The notes beneath the pieces were generated by a model, which was given only the letters and a program-made list of their open reading frames with translations, did not search any database and was not told the origin of the DNA. Source: an uncultured Lachnospiraceae bacterium (GTDB taxonomy: Bacteria > Bacillota > Clostridia > Lachnospirales > Lachnospiraceae). From it: a stretch of DNA of 7,449 nt. The position numbers and the translations under genes were made by a program. Positions within the stretch are counted from its first letter, which is position 1, and each line of letters begins with the position of its first letter. The stretch spans positions 1 through 7,449 of the forward strand of contig CADCPJ010000321.1 of NCBI GenBank assembly GCA_902803245.1, given 5' to 3'. Below, one piece after another: positions 1 through 6,321 of this stretch.

Positions 1-363
1 TCCTTCGAGTCGGGCCGGGGCAGGCAGGCGATGAAGATCAGCGCCTATTACCCCTCTGACTATGTGGTGATGCAGCTCATAAAGACGTTCTTCTTCACGC
101 TCCTCTCAGAGGTCCTGATCGCGGTCCTCATAGCGGGAGGCGGGGGAGAGGAACTCCTTGACAAACTCGTATACCTGGATTTCGGGATGTGGATTCCCGT
201 GCTCTTTGGCATCGGACTTGGAGTCCTCATCCTGTTCCTTTGCATCACTTTCGTGACTGCGACTGTGAAGTACCGGAGGGCGGTGAGGGAGATGAGGGAT
301 TACGAGCTGCATCTTAAGGATCTTAAGGATCTTGCGGAACATGAGGATTCTTATGGACTTTGA
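1..363 (+). CDS. Small two-helix membrane protein, function unknown (5' end probably outside the window)
   Basis: The reading frame is open from the first base and has an ATG at 31, but no Shine-Dalgarno sequence precedes that ATG (GGCAGGCAGGCG lies there). I therefore think the true start is upstream and this is a partial gene. Counting from the ATG, hydrophobic helices lie at about residues 12-36 and 53-77. A conserved-looking stretch AYYPSDYVVMQLIKTFF precedes the first helix. A basic, charged tail (KYRRAVREMRDYELHLKDLKDL) follows the second helix and is probably cytoplasmic. The last residues are encoded by short tandem repeats, and the TGA stop at 361-363 lies inside the first well-conserved 19-base repeat, so the C-terminus looks recently remodelled. 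I do not recognise a functional family. The downstream neighbour is another membrane protein, so the two may act together, but that is inference. Confidence 0.6.
   Translation, partial: SFESGRGRQAMKISAYYPSDYVVMQLIKTFFFTLLSEVLIAVLIAGGGGEELLDKLVYLDFGMWIPVLFGIGLGVLILFLCITFVTATVKYRRAVREMRDYELHLKDLKDLAEHEDSYGL
311..337. repeat. 9-base direct repeats (three units) in the 3' end of the first gene
   Basis: ATCTTAAGG occurs at 311-319 and 320-328 and is followed by the variant ATCTTGCGG at 329-337. Nine bases keep frame, and the repeat encodes the peptide pattern LKDLKDLAE. It runs directly into the 19-base repeat array, so the two look like nested slippage products. Confidence 0.8.
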
Positions 364-425
364 GGATCCTTATGGACCTTGAGGGCCCTTATGGCCCTTG
401 AGGATCCTTATGAACCTTGATCCGC
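350..425. repeat. 19-base tandem repeat array spanning a stop codon and the intergenic gap
   Basis: Three full units follow the consensus CTTATGGACCTTGAGGATC at 350-368, 369-387 and 388-406. A fourth partial unit starts at 407 (CTTATGAACCTTGATCC). A degenerate unit at 331-349 matches unit 1 at about 13 of 19 positions. The unit length is not a multiple of three. Each unit holds a GAGG, then six bases, then an ATG across the junction with the next unit. The TGA stop of the upstream gene (361-363) is in unit 1. The array ends about 20 bases before the start of the next gene. Confidence 0.88.
377..403 (+). other. Hairpin formed by neighbouring repeat units
   Basis: In RNA, bases 377-387 can pair with 393-403 around a five-base loop (CUUAU). 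This gives eleven pairs, two of them G-U, with the core AGGGCC/GGCCCU fully Watson-Crick. No U tract follows, so it is not a typical Rho-independent terminator. It could affect mRNA stability or translation between the two flanking genes. The pairing is seen in the sequence; any function is inference. Confidence 0.5.
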
Positions 426-437
426 TTTCGGAATTCT

Positions 438-441
438 GGAG
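438..441 (+). promoter_or_regulatory. Ribosome binding site that sets the start of the 447-1394 gene
   Basis: GGAG at 438-441 is five bases from the ATG at 447. This favours ATG 447 over the in-frame TTG at 417, which lies inside the repeat array. Confidence 0.65.
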
Positions 442-446
442 AGAAT

Positions 447-1394
447 ATGGCGCTTTTTGGAGGTCTTCGGGAAAAACTGGAGAGGGTGTACGCGCAGCAT
501 TCGCAGCTGATTGACGTGCTCGCCCGCTTTTTGCTCGCGGCCGGGATGTGTTTCCTCATCCGGGAGGCGGCTCCTTACAGCGGGATCCTCTCGAACCCGG
601 TTCTCATGCTTGCTCTGTCGGCAATTCTGGCCTTTCTCCCTGTGCAGCTCATCCCCGCGGCAGGGGCGGCGCTCATCATAGGGCAGGCCTTTGGCCTGGA
701 TCTCATCGCCGGCGGCGTGGCCCTTGCGGTGAGCCTCGTCATCTTCCTGCTCTTCCTCCGGTTCGTGCCGGACGCCATGGTATATGCCGCGCTGACGCCG
801 ATGACGATGTTCTTTGGACTTGACGCGCTGATTCCGATCTGCTGCGGGCTGAGGCGGTCTCCGTCCTCCGTCTTTGCGGTGTGTCCGGGTGCGGTGGTCT
901 ACGGGATGCTCGCGTCATTTTCGAAAAATGCCGAGGCCTTAAAGTCCATGGAGGAAAATGACTTCGCCGGGAAGCTTCAGCTGCTCATCCGGGGAACGTT
1001 CGGACCGGAACTCTACGTGACGCTCCTCGCGCTTGCGGGGACACTCATCCTGACAAGTGCGCTGATGAGTTCAGGCATCAATTACGCTCCTTATCTGGCT
1101 GTTCTCTTTGGGGGGCTTACCTATCTGCTCTTTCATCTCATCGGGCAGGCGGTTCTTCAGACGGAGAGCCACCTTCCGGTGAAGGCGGTGGGAGTTGCCG
1201 CATCCGTGGCGGCCGCTTACATCCTGCTCCTTATATGGATGCCGCTCCGGTATTCGAAGAGCGAGCGCCTCCACTTTGAGGACGACAACTACTACTATTT
1301 CGTGAAAGCGGTCCCGAAGGCACGGGCCAAAGGCCATGCCGGGGAATCCTCCTCCTTCCGGGCTGCGGATGAGAGAGGGCGAGACCGATCATAA
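447..1394 (+). CDS. Polytopic membrane protein of unknown function upstream of cdaA
   Basis: This is a 315-residue protein dominated by hydrophobic helices, roughly at residues 24-40, 52-80, 85-106, 110-135, 140-158, 187-207, 212-233 and 245-265, so about eight membrane spans. The N-terminus is short and basic (LREKLERVYAQ). After the last helix a hydrophilic tail carries RLHFEDDNYYYFVKAVPK (about 274-291), an acidic-tyrosine motif that looks conserved, then a low-complexity polar end. I see no nucleotide-binding, catalytic or transporter signature, so no function is assigned. I started it at ATG 447 because of the GGAG five bases upstream; an in-frame TTG at 417 would add ten residues from within a repeat. 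The TAA stop overlaps the ribosome binding site of cdaA, so the two genes are almost certainly co-transcribed. A role at the membrane beside the c-di-AMP cyclase is plausible only from position. Confidence 0.85.
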   Translation: MALFGGLREKLERVYAQHSQLIDVLARFLLAAGMCFLIREAAPYSGILSNPVLMLALSAILAFLPVQLIPAAGAALIIGQAFGLDLIAGGVALAVSLVIFLLFLRFVPDAMVYAALTPMTMFFGLDALIPICCGLRRSPSSVFAVCPGAVVYGMLASFSKNAEALKSMEENDFAGKLQLLIRGTFGPELYVTLLALAGTLILTSALMSSGINYAPYLAVLFGGLTYLLFHLIGQAVLQTESHLPVKAVGVAASVAAAYILLLIWMPLRYSKSERLHFEDDNYYYFVKAVPKARAKGHAGESSSFRAADERGRDRS

Positions 1395-1399
1395 GGAGG
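1393..1399 (+). promoter_or_regulatory. Strong ribosome binding site for cdaA (GTG start)
   Basis: AAGGAGG at 1393-1399 overlaps the stop codon of the preceding gene and lies ten bases before GTG 1410. The nearest ATG (1421) is out of frame, so the GTG start is well supported. Confidence 0.8.
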
Positions 1400-1409
1400 C
1401 ACCGCGAAC

Positions 1410-2279
1410 GTGTCGACTGTATGGAACCAAATCCGCAATTACATCAGCGACCTGTATTTTCCGAAAATACAGGTGATTGATATTGTTGAGATCCTGATCA
1501 TAGCATTTCTCATCTATTTTTGCATGCTCTGGATACAGAGAACGCGCGCCTATTCCCTTCTGAAGGGCTTCCTTGTCGTCATGGTGTTCATCGTGATCGC
1601 ATCGATCCTCCAGATGTCCGCGATACTCTGGATCGCGTCCGCGCTCGCGCCGACGGCGATCACGATACTGGCAATCATATTCCAGCCGGAGCTGAGGAAG
1701 GGTCTCGAGTCACTCGGAACGAAGAGCATACTCTCATCCATCCTGACGTTCAACAATGAGATGAAGGCGGAGCGGTTTTCCGACCGGTCGCTTTCGGAGA
1801 TCGTGCGCGCCGTGAATGAGATGAGCGAGGTCCGCACGGGTGCCCTCATCGTGATCGAGCAGAACATCATCCTGACGGAATTCATAAACACGGGCATTGC
1901 GCTGGACTCGGAGATCTCCTCCCAGCTCCTCGTCAATATCTTTGAGCACAACACGCCGCTTCACGACGGCGCCGTGATCATCCGCGGGAACAGGATCCAG
2001 GCGGCCACCTGCTACCTGCCCCTGTCGGACAACGCACAGCTGAACAAAAAATACGGGACGAGGCACCGCGCGGGGCTCGGCATTTCCGAAGTGAGCGACT
2101 CGTTCACGATCATCGTGTCCGAGGAGACCGGGCGCGTCTCTTACGCTTACAAGGGCAGCCTGACTACGGGAATCACGGCCAGCTCTCTTCGCGAGGAGCT
2201 GTATCAGATCCAGAAGACGGTCAGGGACAAGGATGAGCGGAAGCTCCTCTTCCGGAAAGGAAAGATGAAGAAGAAATGA
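1410..2279 (+). CDS. cdaA: Membrane-bound diadenylate cyclase CdaA
   Basis: CdaA joins two ATP molecules into the second messenger cyclic di-AMP, which in Bacillota controls potassium and osmolyte transport and cell-wall homeostasis. The 289-residue product is close to the usual length (about 270-280). Three N-terminal membrane helices (about residues 22-43, 50-70 and 72-92) are followed by a linker with FQPELRKGLE (91-100), typical of this family. The cytoplasmic DAC catalytic domain covers about 105-265. It carries both signature motifs intact: DGA at 186-188 (HDGAVII) and RHRAG at 218-222 (GTRHRAGLGI), plus CYLPLS (201-206) and the SEETG strand (237-241). It should therefore be active. Translation starts at a GTG after a strong AAGGAGG. 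The stop overlaps the start of cdaR in an ATGA junction, implying coupled translation of enzyme and regulator. The short lysine-rich C-terminus (FRKGKMKKK) is variable in the family. Confidence 0.97.
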   Translation: MSTVWNQIRNYISDLYFPKIQVIDIVEILIIAFLIYFCMLWIQRTRAYSLLKGFLVVMVFIVIASILQMSAILWIASALAPTAITILAIIFQPELRKGLESLGTKSILSSILTFNNEMKAERFSDRSLSEIVRAVNEMSEVRTGALIVIEQNIILTEFINTGIALDSEISSQLLVNIFEHNTPLHDGAVIIRGNRIQAATCYLPLSDNAQLNKKYGTRHRAGLGISEVSDSFTIIVSEETGRVSYAYKGSLTTGITASSLREELYQIQKTVRDKDERKLLFRKGKMKKK

Positions 2280-3586
2280 GACAGAGACTGCTGGACCATC
2301 CGGGATTAAAGGCGGCCTCCATCATCATTGCATTTGTTGTATGGCTCGCCATCATGAACATCAGCAACCCGGTCATCACGAGGACGATCACGAACATTCC
2401 GCTGAACGTCACCAATGCGTCCTACATTGAGAGCATGAATCTCTCCTACGCGCTTGCGCCGGGCTTCGATACGGTTTCGGTCTCCGTGGAGGCCAACCGC
2501 TCGCTCGTGGAGCGCCTGAATGCGAACAACATATCCGCCACGGTGGACCTGACCCAGATCGTTGATATCGACGCGAACCCGGTGATGGTTCCGGTGACGG
2601 TGTCCGTGCCGGGAGTCAGCCAGAATGCCATCACGGTGATCCCGAGAAATGTCCAGCTCCGCCTCGAGGAGATGGAGAGCAAGGACTTCGTGATCAACGC
2701 CGTGGCCGGATCGTCCACACCGGCCAGAGGGTATGAGGTCGGATCTCTTACATCGAATCCGGAAAAACTCACGATCCGTGGGCCGAAGTCCATAATTGAG
2801 AGGATCGACAAGGTGATTGCGGAGGTCGACGTATCCTACCTCGATACCGGCACCACACTCGGAGCGGTTCTCCACGTCTACGACAAGAACGGGGACGAGC
2901 TGAACGAGAGCCGCATGAACTCCCTGACCTTCTCCGTTCCCGAGAACTCCATCCGGGTGAGCGTGAAGCTGAGCAGGGTGGTACCGGATGTTCCGATCCT
3001 GGCGGAGACTTACGGGGAACCCGCGCCCGGCTATCAGACCGGCGAAGTGACCGTGACGCCGCAGACCATCTCCATCGCGGGGACGGACGAGGCTCTTGAG
3101 AAATTCCGAAACAGCGGAAACCGGATTCTCATCACAGAGGAGTCCGAGGCTGTGGACATCAGCGGGGCATCCGCCGACGTGGAGATCCGCGTCAACCTCC
3201 CGGATTATCTGCCTTCGGGCATCAAGCTGGCTGACGGCTTCAGTGACACGGTCGTGGTGACGGTGAAGATCCTCGAGTTCAACACGAAGTCCCTCGAAGT
3301 GGAGACGAGAAACATCGAGAAGAAGAATCTTGAGAAGGGAAGGAATGCCGTCTTCGAGAACTCCACGCTGGATATCCGCGTGAAAGGGACGGACAGCGCC
3401 CTGTCGGGACTCATGGCCAGCGACATCACAGCGTCCGTCGACCTCAGGGACACGAGACTCGGCACGCAGCAGGTGCCGGTGAATGTGAAGCTCCCGGAAG
3501 GCTTTTCGCTTGCCGAGGATGTGCTCGCCGAGATCACGGTGACGGAGAACCTGGTGATTGCACAGTCCGGGGAGACGGAACCTTAA
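2276..3586 (+). CDS. cdaR: CdaA regulator CdaR, four YbbR domains
   Basis: CdaR (YbbR) proteins bind CdaA at the membrane and adjust c-di-AMP synthesis. The 436-residue product has a short cytoplasmic N-terminus, one membrane helix (about 12-29, an uncleaved signal anchor) and a long extracellular region. That region holds four YbbR-type beta-rich repeats at about 35-130, 136-232, 238-332 and 337-425. Each follows the pattern of a basic beta strand, P-x-x-V/I-x-I-x-G, a helix (for example IRGPKSIIERIDKV and IAGTDEALEKF) and a D-(I/L/V)-(S/D/T) strand. Four domains is common in Bacillota CdaR. The ATG overlaps the cdaA stop by four bases, and the upstream Shine-Dalgarno is weak (AAAGGAAAG, 11 bases away), so translation probably depends on coupling to cdaA. 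In Bacilli the next gene is usually glmM; here it is an HPr-like gene. Confidence 0.95.
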   Translation: MRQRLLDHPGLKAASIIIAFVVWLAIMNISNPVITRTITNIPLNVTNASYIESMNLSYALAPGFDTVSVSVEANRSLVERLNANNISATVDLTQIVDIDANPVMVPVTVSVPGVSQNAITVIPRNVQLRLEEMESKDFVINAVAGSSTPARGYEVGSLTSNPEKLTIRGPKSIIERIDKVIAEVDVSYLDTGTTLGAVLHVYDKNGDELNESRMNSLTFSVPENSIRVSVKLSRVVPDVPILAETYGEPAPGYQTGEVTVTPQTISIAGTDEALEKFRNSGNRILITEESEAVDISGASADVEIRVNLPDYLPSGIKLADGFSDTVVVTVKILEFNTKSLEVETRNIEKKNLEKGRNAVFENSTLDIRVKGTDSALSGLMASDITASVDLRDTRLGTQQVPVNVKLPEGFSLAEDVLAEITVTENLVIAQSGETEP

Positions 3587-3630
3587 GAGAAGAAAAAGCG
3601 AAAGAACAGGCAAAAACAAACGCTTGAAAC

Positions 3631-3636
3631 GAGGAG
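3631..3636 (+). promoter_or_regulatory. Ribosome binding site that sets the HPr-like start
   Basis: GAGGAG at 3631-3636 is five bases from ATG 3642. The preceding 55-base gap (3587-3641) is purine-rich, and I see no clear promoter or terminator in it. The site favours the 89-residue product over a longer in-frame ORF starting at 3558. Confidence 0.8.
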
Positions 3637-3641
3637 TAGCT

Positions 3642-3911
3642 ATGGTTATCAGAACAGCAGTCATTAACAATGAATCGGGGCTTCACCTGAAGCCTGCGGC
3701 GAGATTCTGCGAGGAGGCTCTGAAATATGAGTCCACTGTGACATTCACATTCGGCAATACTACGGCCAATGCCAAGAGCGTCCTGTCGGTGCTCGGCGCC
3801 TGTGTCAAGAAGGGCGACGAGATCGAGATCGTCTGCAACGGCGAGGACGAGCAGGAGGCGATCGAAGGGCTCTGCCGCGTTATAGAAGAGGGACTCCGGG
3901 ATGAAGAGTAA
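3642..3911 (+). CDS. HPr-family phosphocarrier protein with Lys17
   Basis: HPr passes phosphate from enzyme I to sugar-specific PTS permeases through His15. In Bacillota it also acts in carbon control when HPr kinase phosphorylates Ser46. The 89-residue protein has the usual size and fold order. His15 sits in SGLHLKPAARF, and Ser46 follows Lys45 in ANAKSVLSVLG, both exactly where HPr numbering places them. The residue after next to His15 is Lys17, whereas Arg17 is almost invariant in classical HPr; residue 16 is Leu rather than Ala. Phosphotransfer may therefore be altered, and a regulatory role or a dedicated partner is possible. No ptsI lies nearby. I chose ATG 3642 because of GAGGAG five bases upstream. 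The last 11 bases overlap the start of the carboxypeptidase gene, so the two are coupled. Being HPr-like is secure; its exact partners are not visible. Confidence 0.92.
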   Translation: MVIRTAVINNESGLHLKPAARFCEEALKYESTVTFTFGNTTANAKSVLSVLGACVKKGDEIEIVCNGEDEQEAIEGLCRVIEEGLRDEE

Positions 3912-5490
3912 GACAAGAGCATCTGCTGTTCTGATGGCGCTCATTCTTTCCGTCAGCCTGCTTGCCGGCCTTTCAATTCCGTGCGCCGCGGAAGATGACG
4001 GATATGCATCGGCGGAAGTCGTTCAGTCCAACGGAACGGAGAACTGGCCGAAACTCTATGACAAGAACAGCGACTACTTCTGCGTCATGGATGCCGAGAC
4101 CGGCGCGATTCTCGGCGAGAAGGGGATGGATGTGGAGACGCCTCCGGCTTCCCTCACGAAGATTATGACCTGCCTCGTTGCGATCGAGAACGGCGACCTG
4201 GACGCACAGGTTGAGATGACGGAGGAATCCGTCGCCTACGCCACGGACGGGAGCTCCAATCTCTACACGCAGGTCGGGGAGGTGTTTACCCTTAGGGACA
4301 TGCTCTACGGCATGATGCTCAAATCCGCCAACGACATCTCAACGGCAATCGCGATTGCTGTCGGGGGGACTCTGGACCATTTTCTGGAAATGATGAATGA
4401 GAAGGCGGAGGATCTCGGCTGCACGCACACGTATTTTGCCAATGCCTGCGGCATGCCGAATGAAGCCCATCACTCGTCCGCCCATGACCTGGCCCTGATC
4501 TCCCAGGAAGCGCTTGACAGCGAGCTGTTCCGCGAGATCGTGCACACGAAGCAGTACACGATTCCCGCGACGAATATGAATGATGCGAGGACCTTTGAGA
4601 ACCATCACAAGTTCCTTGTCACCGATGAGTACGCCTATGACGGCATCATCGGGGGAAAGACGGGCTACACGGACCTGGCGGGAAGCTGTCTCGCGACGTA
4701 CGTGGAGAGAGACGGGAGGACGGTCATCGTGATCGCGCTCCACTGCCTGGGCATGGACAACTGCCTGGTGGACACGAAAAACCTCTGCGACTACGGCCTC
4801 GAGAGATTTGAAAATGTGAAGATCCCGGATGTGAAGGGAGAAATCGTCGAGGGAGGCAAGGTGACCATCCCCTCTGACGGCGGGATCAGCGAGTGCAATG
4901 TCACATCCTCCTCGGACACTCTTTCGGACGGAACCGTGCGGACGAGGGACAGGTACGACTGGCACGGCCGCGGAGTCGGCTATGTGGTCGCCGATGTGGC
5001 GCCGGTTGTGAGTTCTGCCGCATCTGCCGGAGAGAGCGGGGATCCCTCTTATGAGGGAGGCGCGGAAGCAAAGAGCAGCGTGAGCGCCGGGACGGCGGCA
5101 GCGGCCGGAAACGGCGCGGCGATGTCCGGAGACGTGTCCCGGGCGGACAGCACCTCCGGCATGGTGAATGTCGTGCTCATCATAGCCGGTGTCATGCTTG
5201 TCCTCATCATTATCCTCGTGGCGGTCAATCTGAGGCTGCAGCGGGTGCGCAGGGAGAAGATCGAGGCGATCAAGGCGCGGAGGCGCAGGCAGAACGAGGA
5301 ACGGAATAAAGAACAGGATACGGGAAAAGACGCGGATAAAGAAAGAGACGGAGACATAGAGCGAGACGTGCCCGAAGATAAGAACAAGGGCACAGACAAA
5401 GCCGCAGACCGGGGCGCGGATAAAGCCGCAGATGAGGGCGCGGATAAAGGAATCGATAAAGGCGCAGATCAGGAAAAAGACATTGAATAA
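3901..5490 (+). CDS. Secreted penicillin-binding D-alanyl-D-alanine carboxypeptidase (S11 family) with C-terminal membrane anchor and charged tail
   Basis: It removes the terminal D-alanine from peptidoglycan stem peptides outside the cell and so limits cross-linking. The 529-residue product begins with a signal peptide (basic start, hydrophobic core about 8-26, likely cleavage after CAA at 28-30). The serine peptidase S11 domain covers about 45-300, with all three active-site motifs: SLTK at 84-87 (nucleophile Ser84, Lys87), SAN at 142-144 and KTG at 253-255 within GGKTGYTD. A short beta-rich segment (about 305-365) resembles the start of the PBP5 C-terminal domain. A Gly/Ala/Ser-rich linker leads to a strong membrane helix (about 421-441), then RLQRVRREKIEAIKARRRRQ and an 80-residue acidic-basic tail with DK repeats. 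DacA/DacF relatives usually end in a short amphipathic anchor, so this tail is unusual. Start ATG 3901 has GAGGG eight bases upstream and overlaps the HPr-like gene. Confidence 0.95.
   Translation: MKSKTRASAVLMALILSVSLLAGLSIPCAAEDDGYASAEVVQSNGTENWPKLYDKNSDYFCVMDAETGAILGEKGMDVETPPASLTKIMTCLVAIENGDLDAQVEMTEESVAYATDGSSNLYTQVGEVFTLRDMLYGMMLKSANDISTAIAIAVGGTLDHFLEMMNEKAEDLGCTHTYFANACGMPNEAHHSSAHDLALISQEALDSELFREIVHTKQYTIPATNMNDARTFENHHKFLVTDEYAYDGIIGGKTGYTDLAGSCLATYVERDGRTVIVIALHCLGMDNCLVDTKNLCDYGLERFENVKIPDVKGEIVEGGKVTIPSDGGISECNVTSSSDTLSDGTVRTRDRYDWHGRGVGYVVADVAPVVSSAASAGESGDPSYEGGAEAKSSVSAGTAAAAGNGAAMSGDVSRADSTSGMVNVVLIIAGVMLVLIIILVAVNLRLQRVRREKIEAIKARRRRQNEERNKEQDTGKDADKERDGDIERDVPEDKNKGTDKAADRGADKAADEGADKGIDKGADQEKDIE
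5395..5466 (+). repeat. In-frame 24-base and 12-base repeats encoding a DKAAD(R/E)GA tail
   Basis: Two 24-base units (5395-5418 and 5419-5442) differ at only four positions and encode DKAADRGA and DKAADEGA. They are followed by two related 12-base units (5443-5454 and 5455-5466) encoding DKGI and DKGA. All are multiples of three, so copy number changes would keep the frame of the carboxypeptidase tail. Confidence 0.85.
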
Positions 5491-5536
5491 ACACAGCAGG
5501 CGCAGAGCATAAAGAAAGACAGGGAGTAAAGAAAAC

Positions 5537-6319
5537 ATGAAGGCAGTCATACTTGCCGGAGGATACGGGACAAGGATTTCGGAGGAGAGCCACCTCCGTC
5601 CGAAGCCCATGGTGGAGATCGGGGGAAAGCCGATCCTGTGGCATATCATGAAGATGTATGCCGCTCACGGCGTGGAGGATTTCATCATCTGCTGCGGATA
5701 CAAGCAGCAGGTGATCAAGGAGTACTTCGCAAATTATTTCCTCTACAACAGCGATGTTACGTTCGATTTTAAGGGCGGGAAGAACAATATGATTGTTCAC
5801 AGCGACCGCACGGAACTGTGGAAGGTGTCTGTCATCGACACGGGGCTCGACACGATGACCGGCGGGCGCATCAAGCGGATCGCACCCTATCTGGACGACG
5901 AACCCTTCTTCCTCACCTACGGGGACGGCGTGTCCGACGTGGATATCACGAAGCTGCTTGCCTTCCACAAGAAGCAGGGCGGCCTGCTCACGATGACCTG
6001 CGTCCACCCGCTGAGCCGGTACGGCAATCTCGACATCGGCGACAACGGGAAGGTGAGGCATTTCCGCGAGAAAAGGCCCGAGGACGAGGGCTGGGTCAAT
6101 GCCGGATTCATGGTGGCGGAAAAAGGAGTCCTTGACTATCTCGAGGGAGATGAAACCGTGTTCGATAGGGAACCCATAGAGAGAATTGCGGCGGACTCCC
6201 TCATGAATGCCTTCAGGCACGAGGGCTTCTGGCAGTGCATGGATACGATGCGGGAGAAGGAAATGCTGGAAAAGCTCTGGAAGAGCGGCAAGGCCCCGTG
6301 GAAGGTTTGGGAGGACTAA
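5537..6319 (+). CDS. rfbF: Glucose-1-phosphate cytidylyltransferase RfbF
   Basis: RfbF (DdhA) makes CDP-glucose from CTP and glucose-1-phosphate, the entry step to CDP-3,6-dideoxyhexoses such as paratose, abequose, tyvelose and ascarylose. The 260-residue product has the usual length. The nucleotidyltransferase signature GGYGTR lies at 8-13, followed by RPKPMVEIGGKPILWHIMK at 21-39. DTGLDTMTGGR (101-111), which distinguishes cytidylyltransferases from thymidylyl relatives, precedes the metal-binding region TYGDGVSDVDI (127-137). The C-terminal GFWQCMDTMREKEML is also typical. AGGGAG at 5521-5526 is ten bases from the ATG. The 46-base gap after the carboxypeptidase gene shows no terminator. 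The stop is two bases from rfbG, so the pair is translated together. Confidence 0.96.
   Translation: MKAVILAGGYGTRISEESHLRPKPMVEIGGKPILWHIMKMYAAHGVEDFIICCGYKQQVIKEYFANYFLYNSDVTFDFKGGKNNMIVHSDRTELWKVSVIDTGLDTMTGGRIKRIAPYLDDEPFFLTYGDGVSDVDITKLLAFHKKQGGLLTMTCVHPLSRYGNLDIGDNGKVRHFREKRPEDEGWVNAGFMVAEKGVLDYLEGDETVFDREPIERIAADSLMNAFRHEGFWQCMDTMREKEMLEKLWKSGKAPWKVWED
6309..6314 (+). promoter_or_regulatory. Ribosome binding site that sets the rfbG start
   Basis: GGGAGG at 6309-6314, inside the end of rfbF, is seven bases from ATG 6322. It supports the 350-residue product over a longer in-frame ORF from 6235 that would overlap rfbF by 85 bases. Confidence 0.85.
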
Positions 6320-6321
6320 AG

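Noticed and set aside
417..446. TTG start at 417 for the eight-helix membrane protein
   Set aside because: It lies inside the repeat array and encodes ten non-conserved-looking residues, while ATG 447 has a well-spaced GGAG.
3609..3629. TTGAAA -35-like and short AAGCG/CGCTT inverted repeat before the HPr-like gene
   Set aside because: There is no fitting -10 before the start codon, and the five-pair stem has a long loop, so neither is convincing.
3558..3641. Longer N-terminus for the HPr-like protein
   Set aside because: HPr numbering (His15, Ser46) and GAGGAG before ATG 3642 fit the short form; the extension is basic and overlaps cdaR.
2306..3670. 454-codon open frame on the minus strand across cdaR
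   Set aside because: It is the mirror of a real gene with GC-rich codon use, has no ribosome binding site or recognisable domain, and reads as low-complexity His/Arg/Asp-rich sequence.
5483..5514. Possible promoter before rfbF (TTGAAT with CATAAA about 20 bases on)
   Set aside because: The -10 match and the spacing are poor, and part of it lies in the end of the carboxypeptidase gene.
4339..5649. 436-codon open frame on the minus strand across the carboxypeptidase gene and into rfbF
   Set aside because: The sense-strand genes have clear active-site motifs; this frame is an antisense shadow with repeats mirrored from the DK tail.
6235..6321. Longer N-terminus for rfbG
   Set aside because: It would overlap rfbF by 85 bases, and the family begins close to the Rossmann motif; GGGAGG marks ATG 6322.
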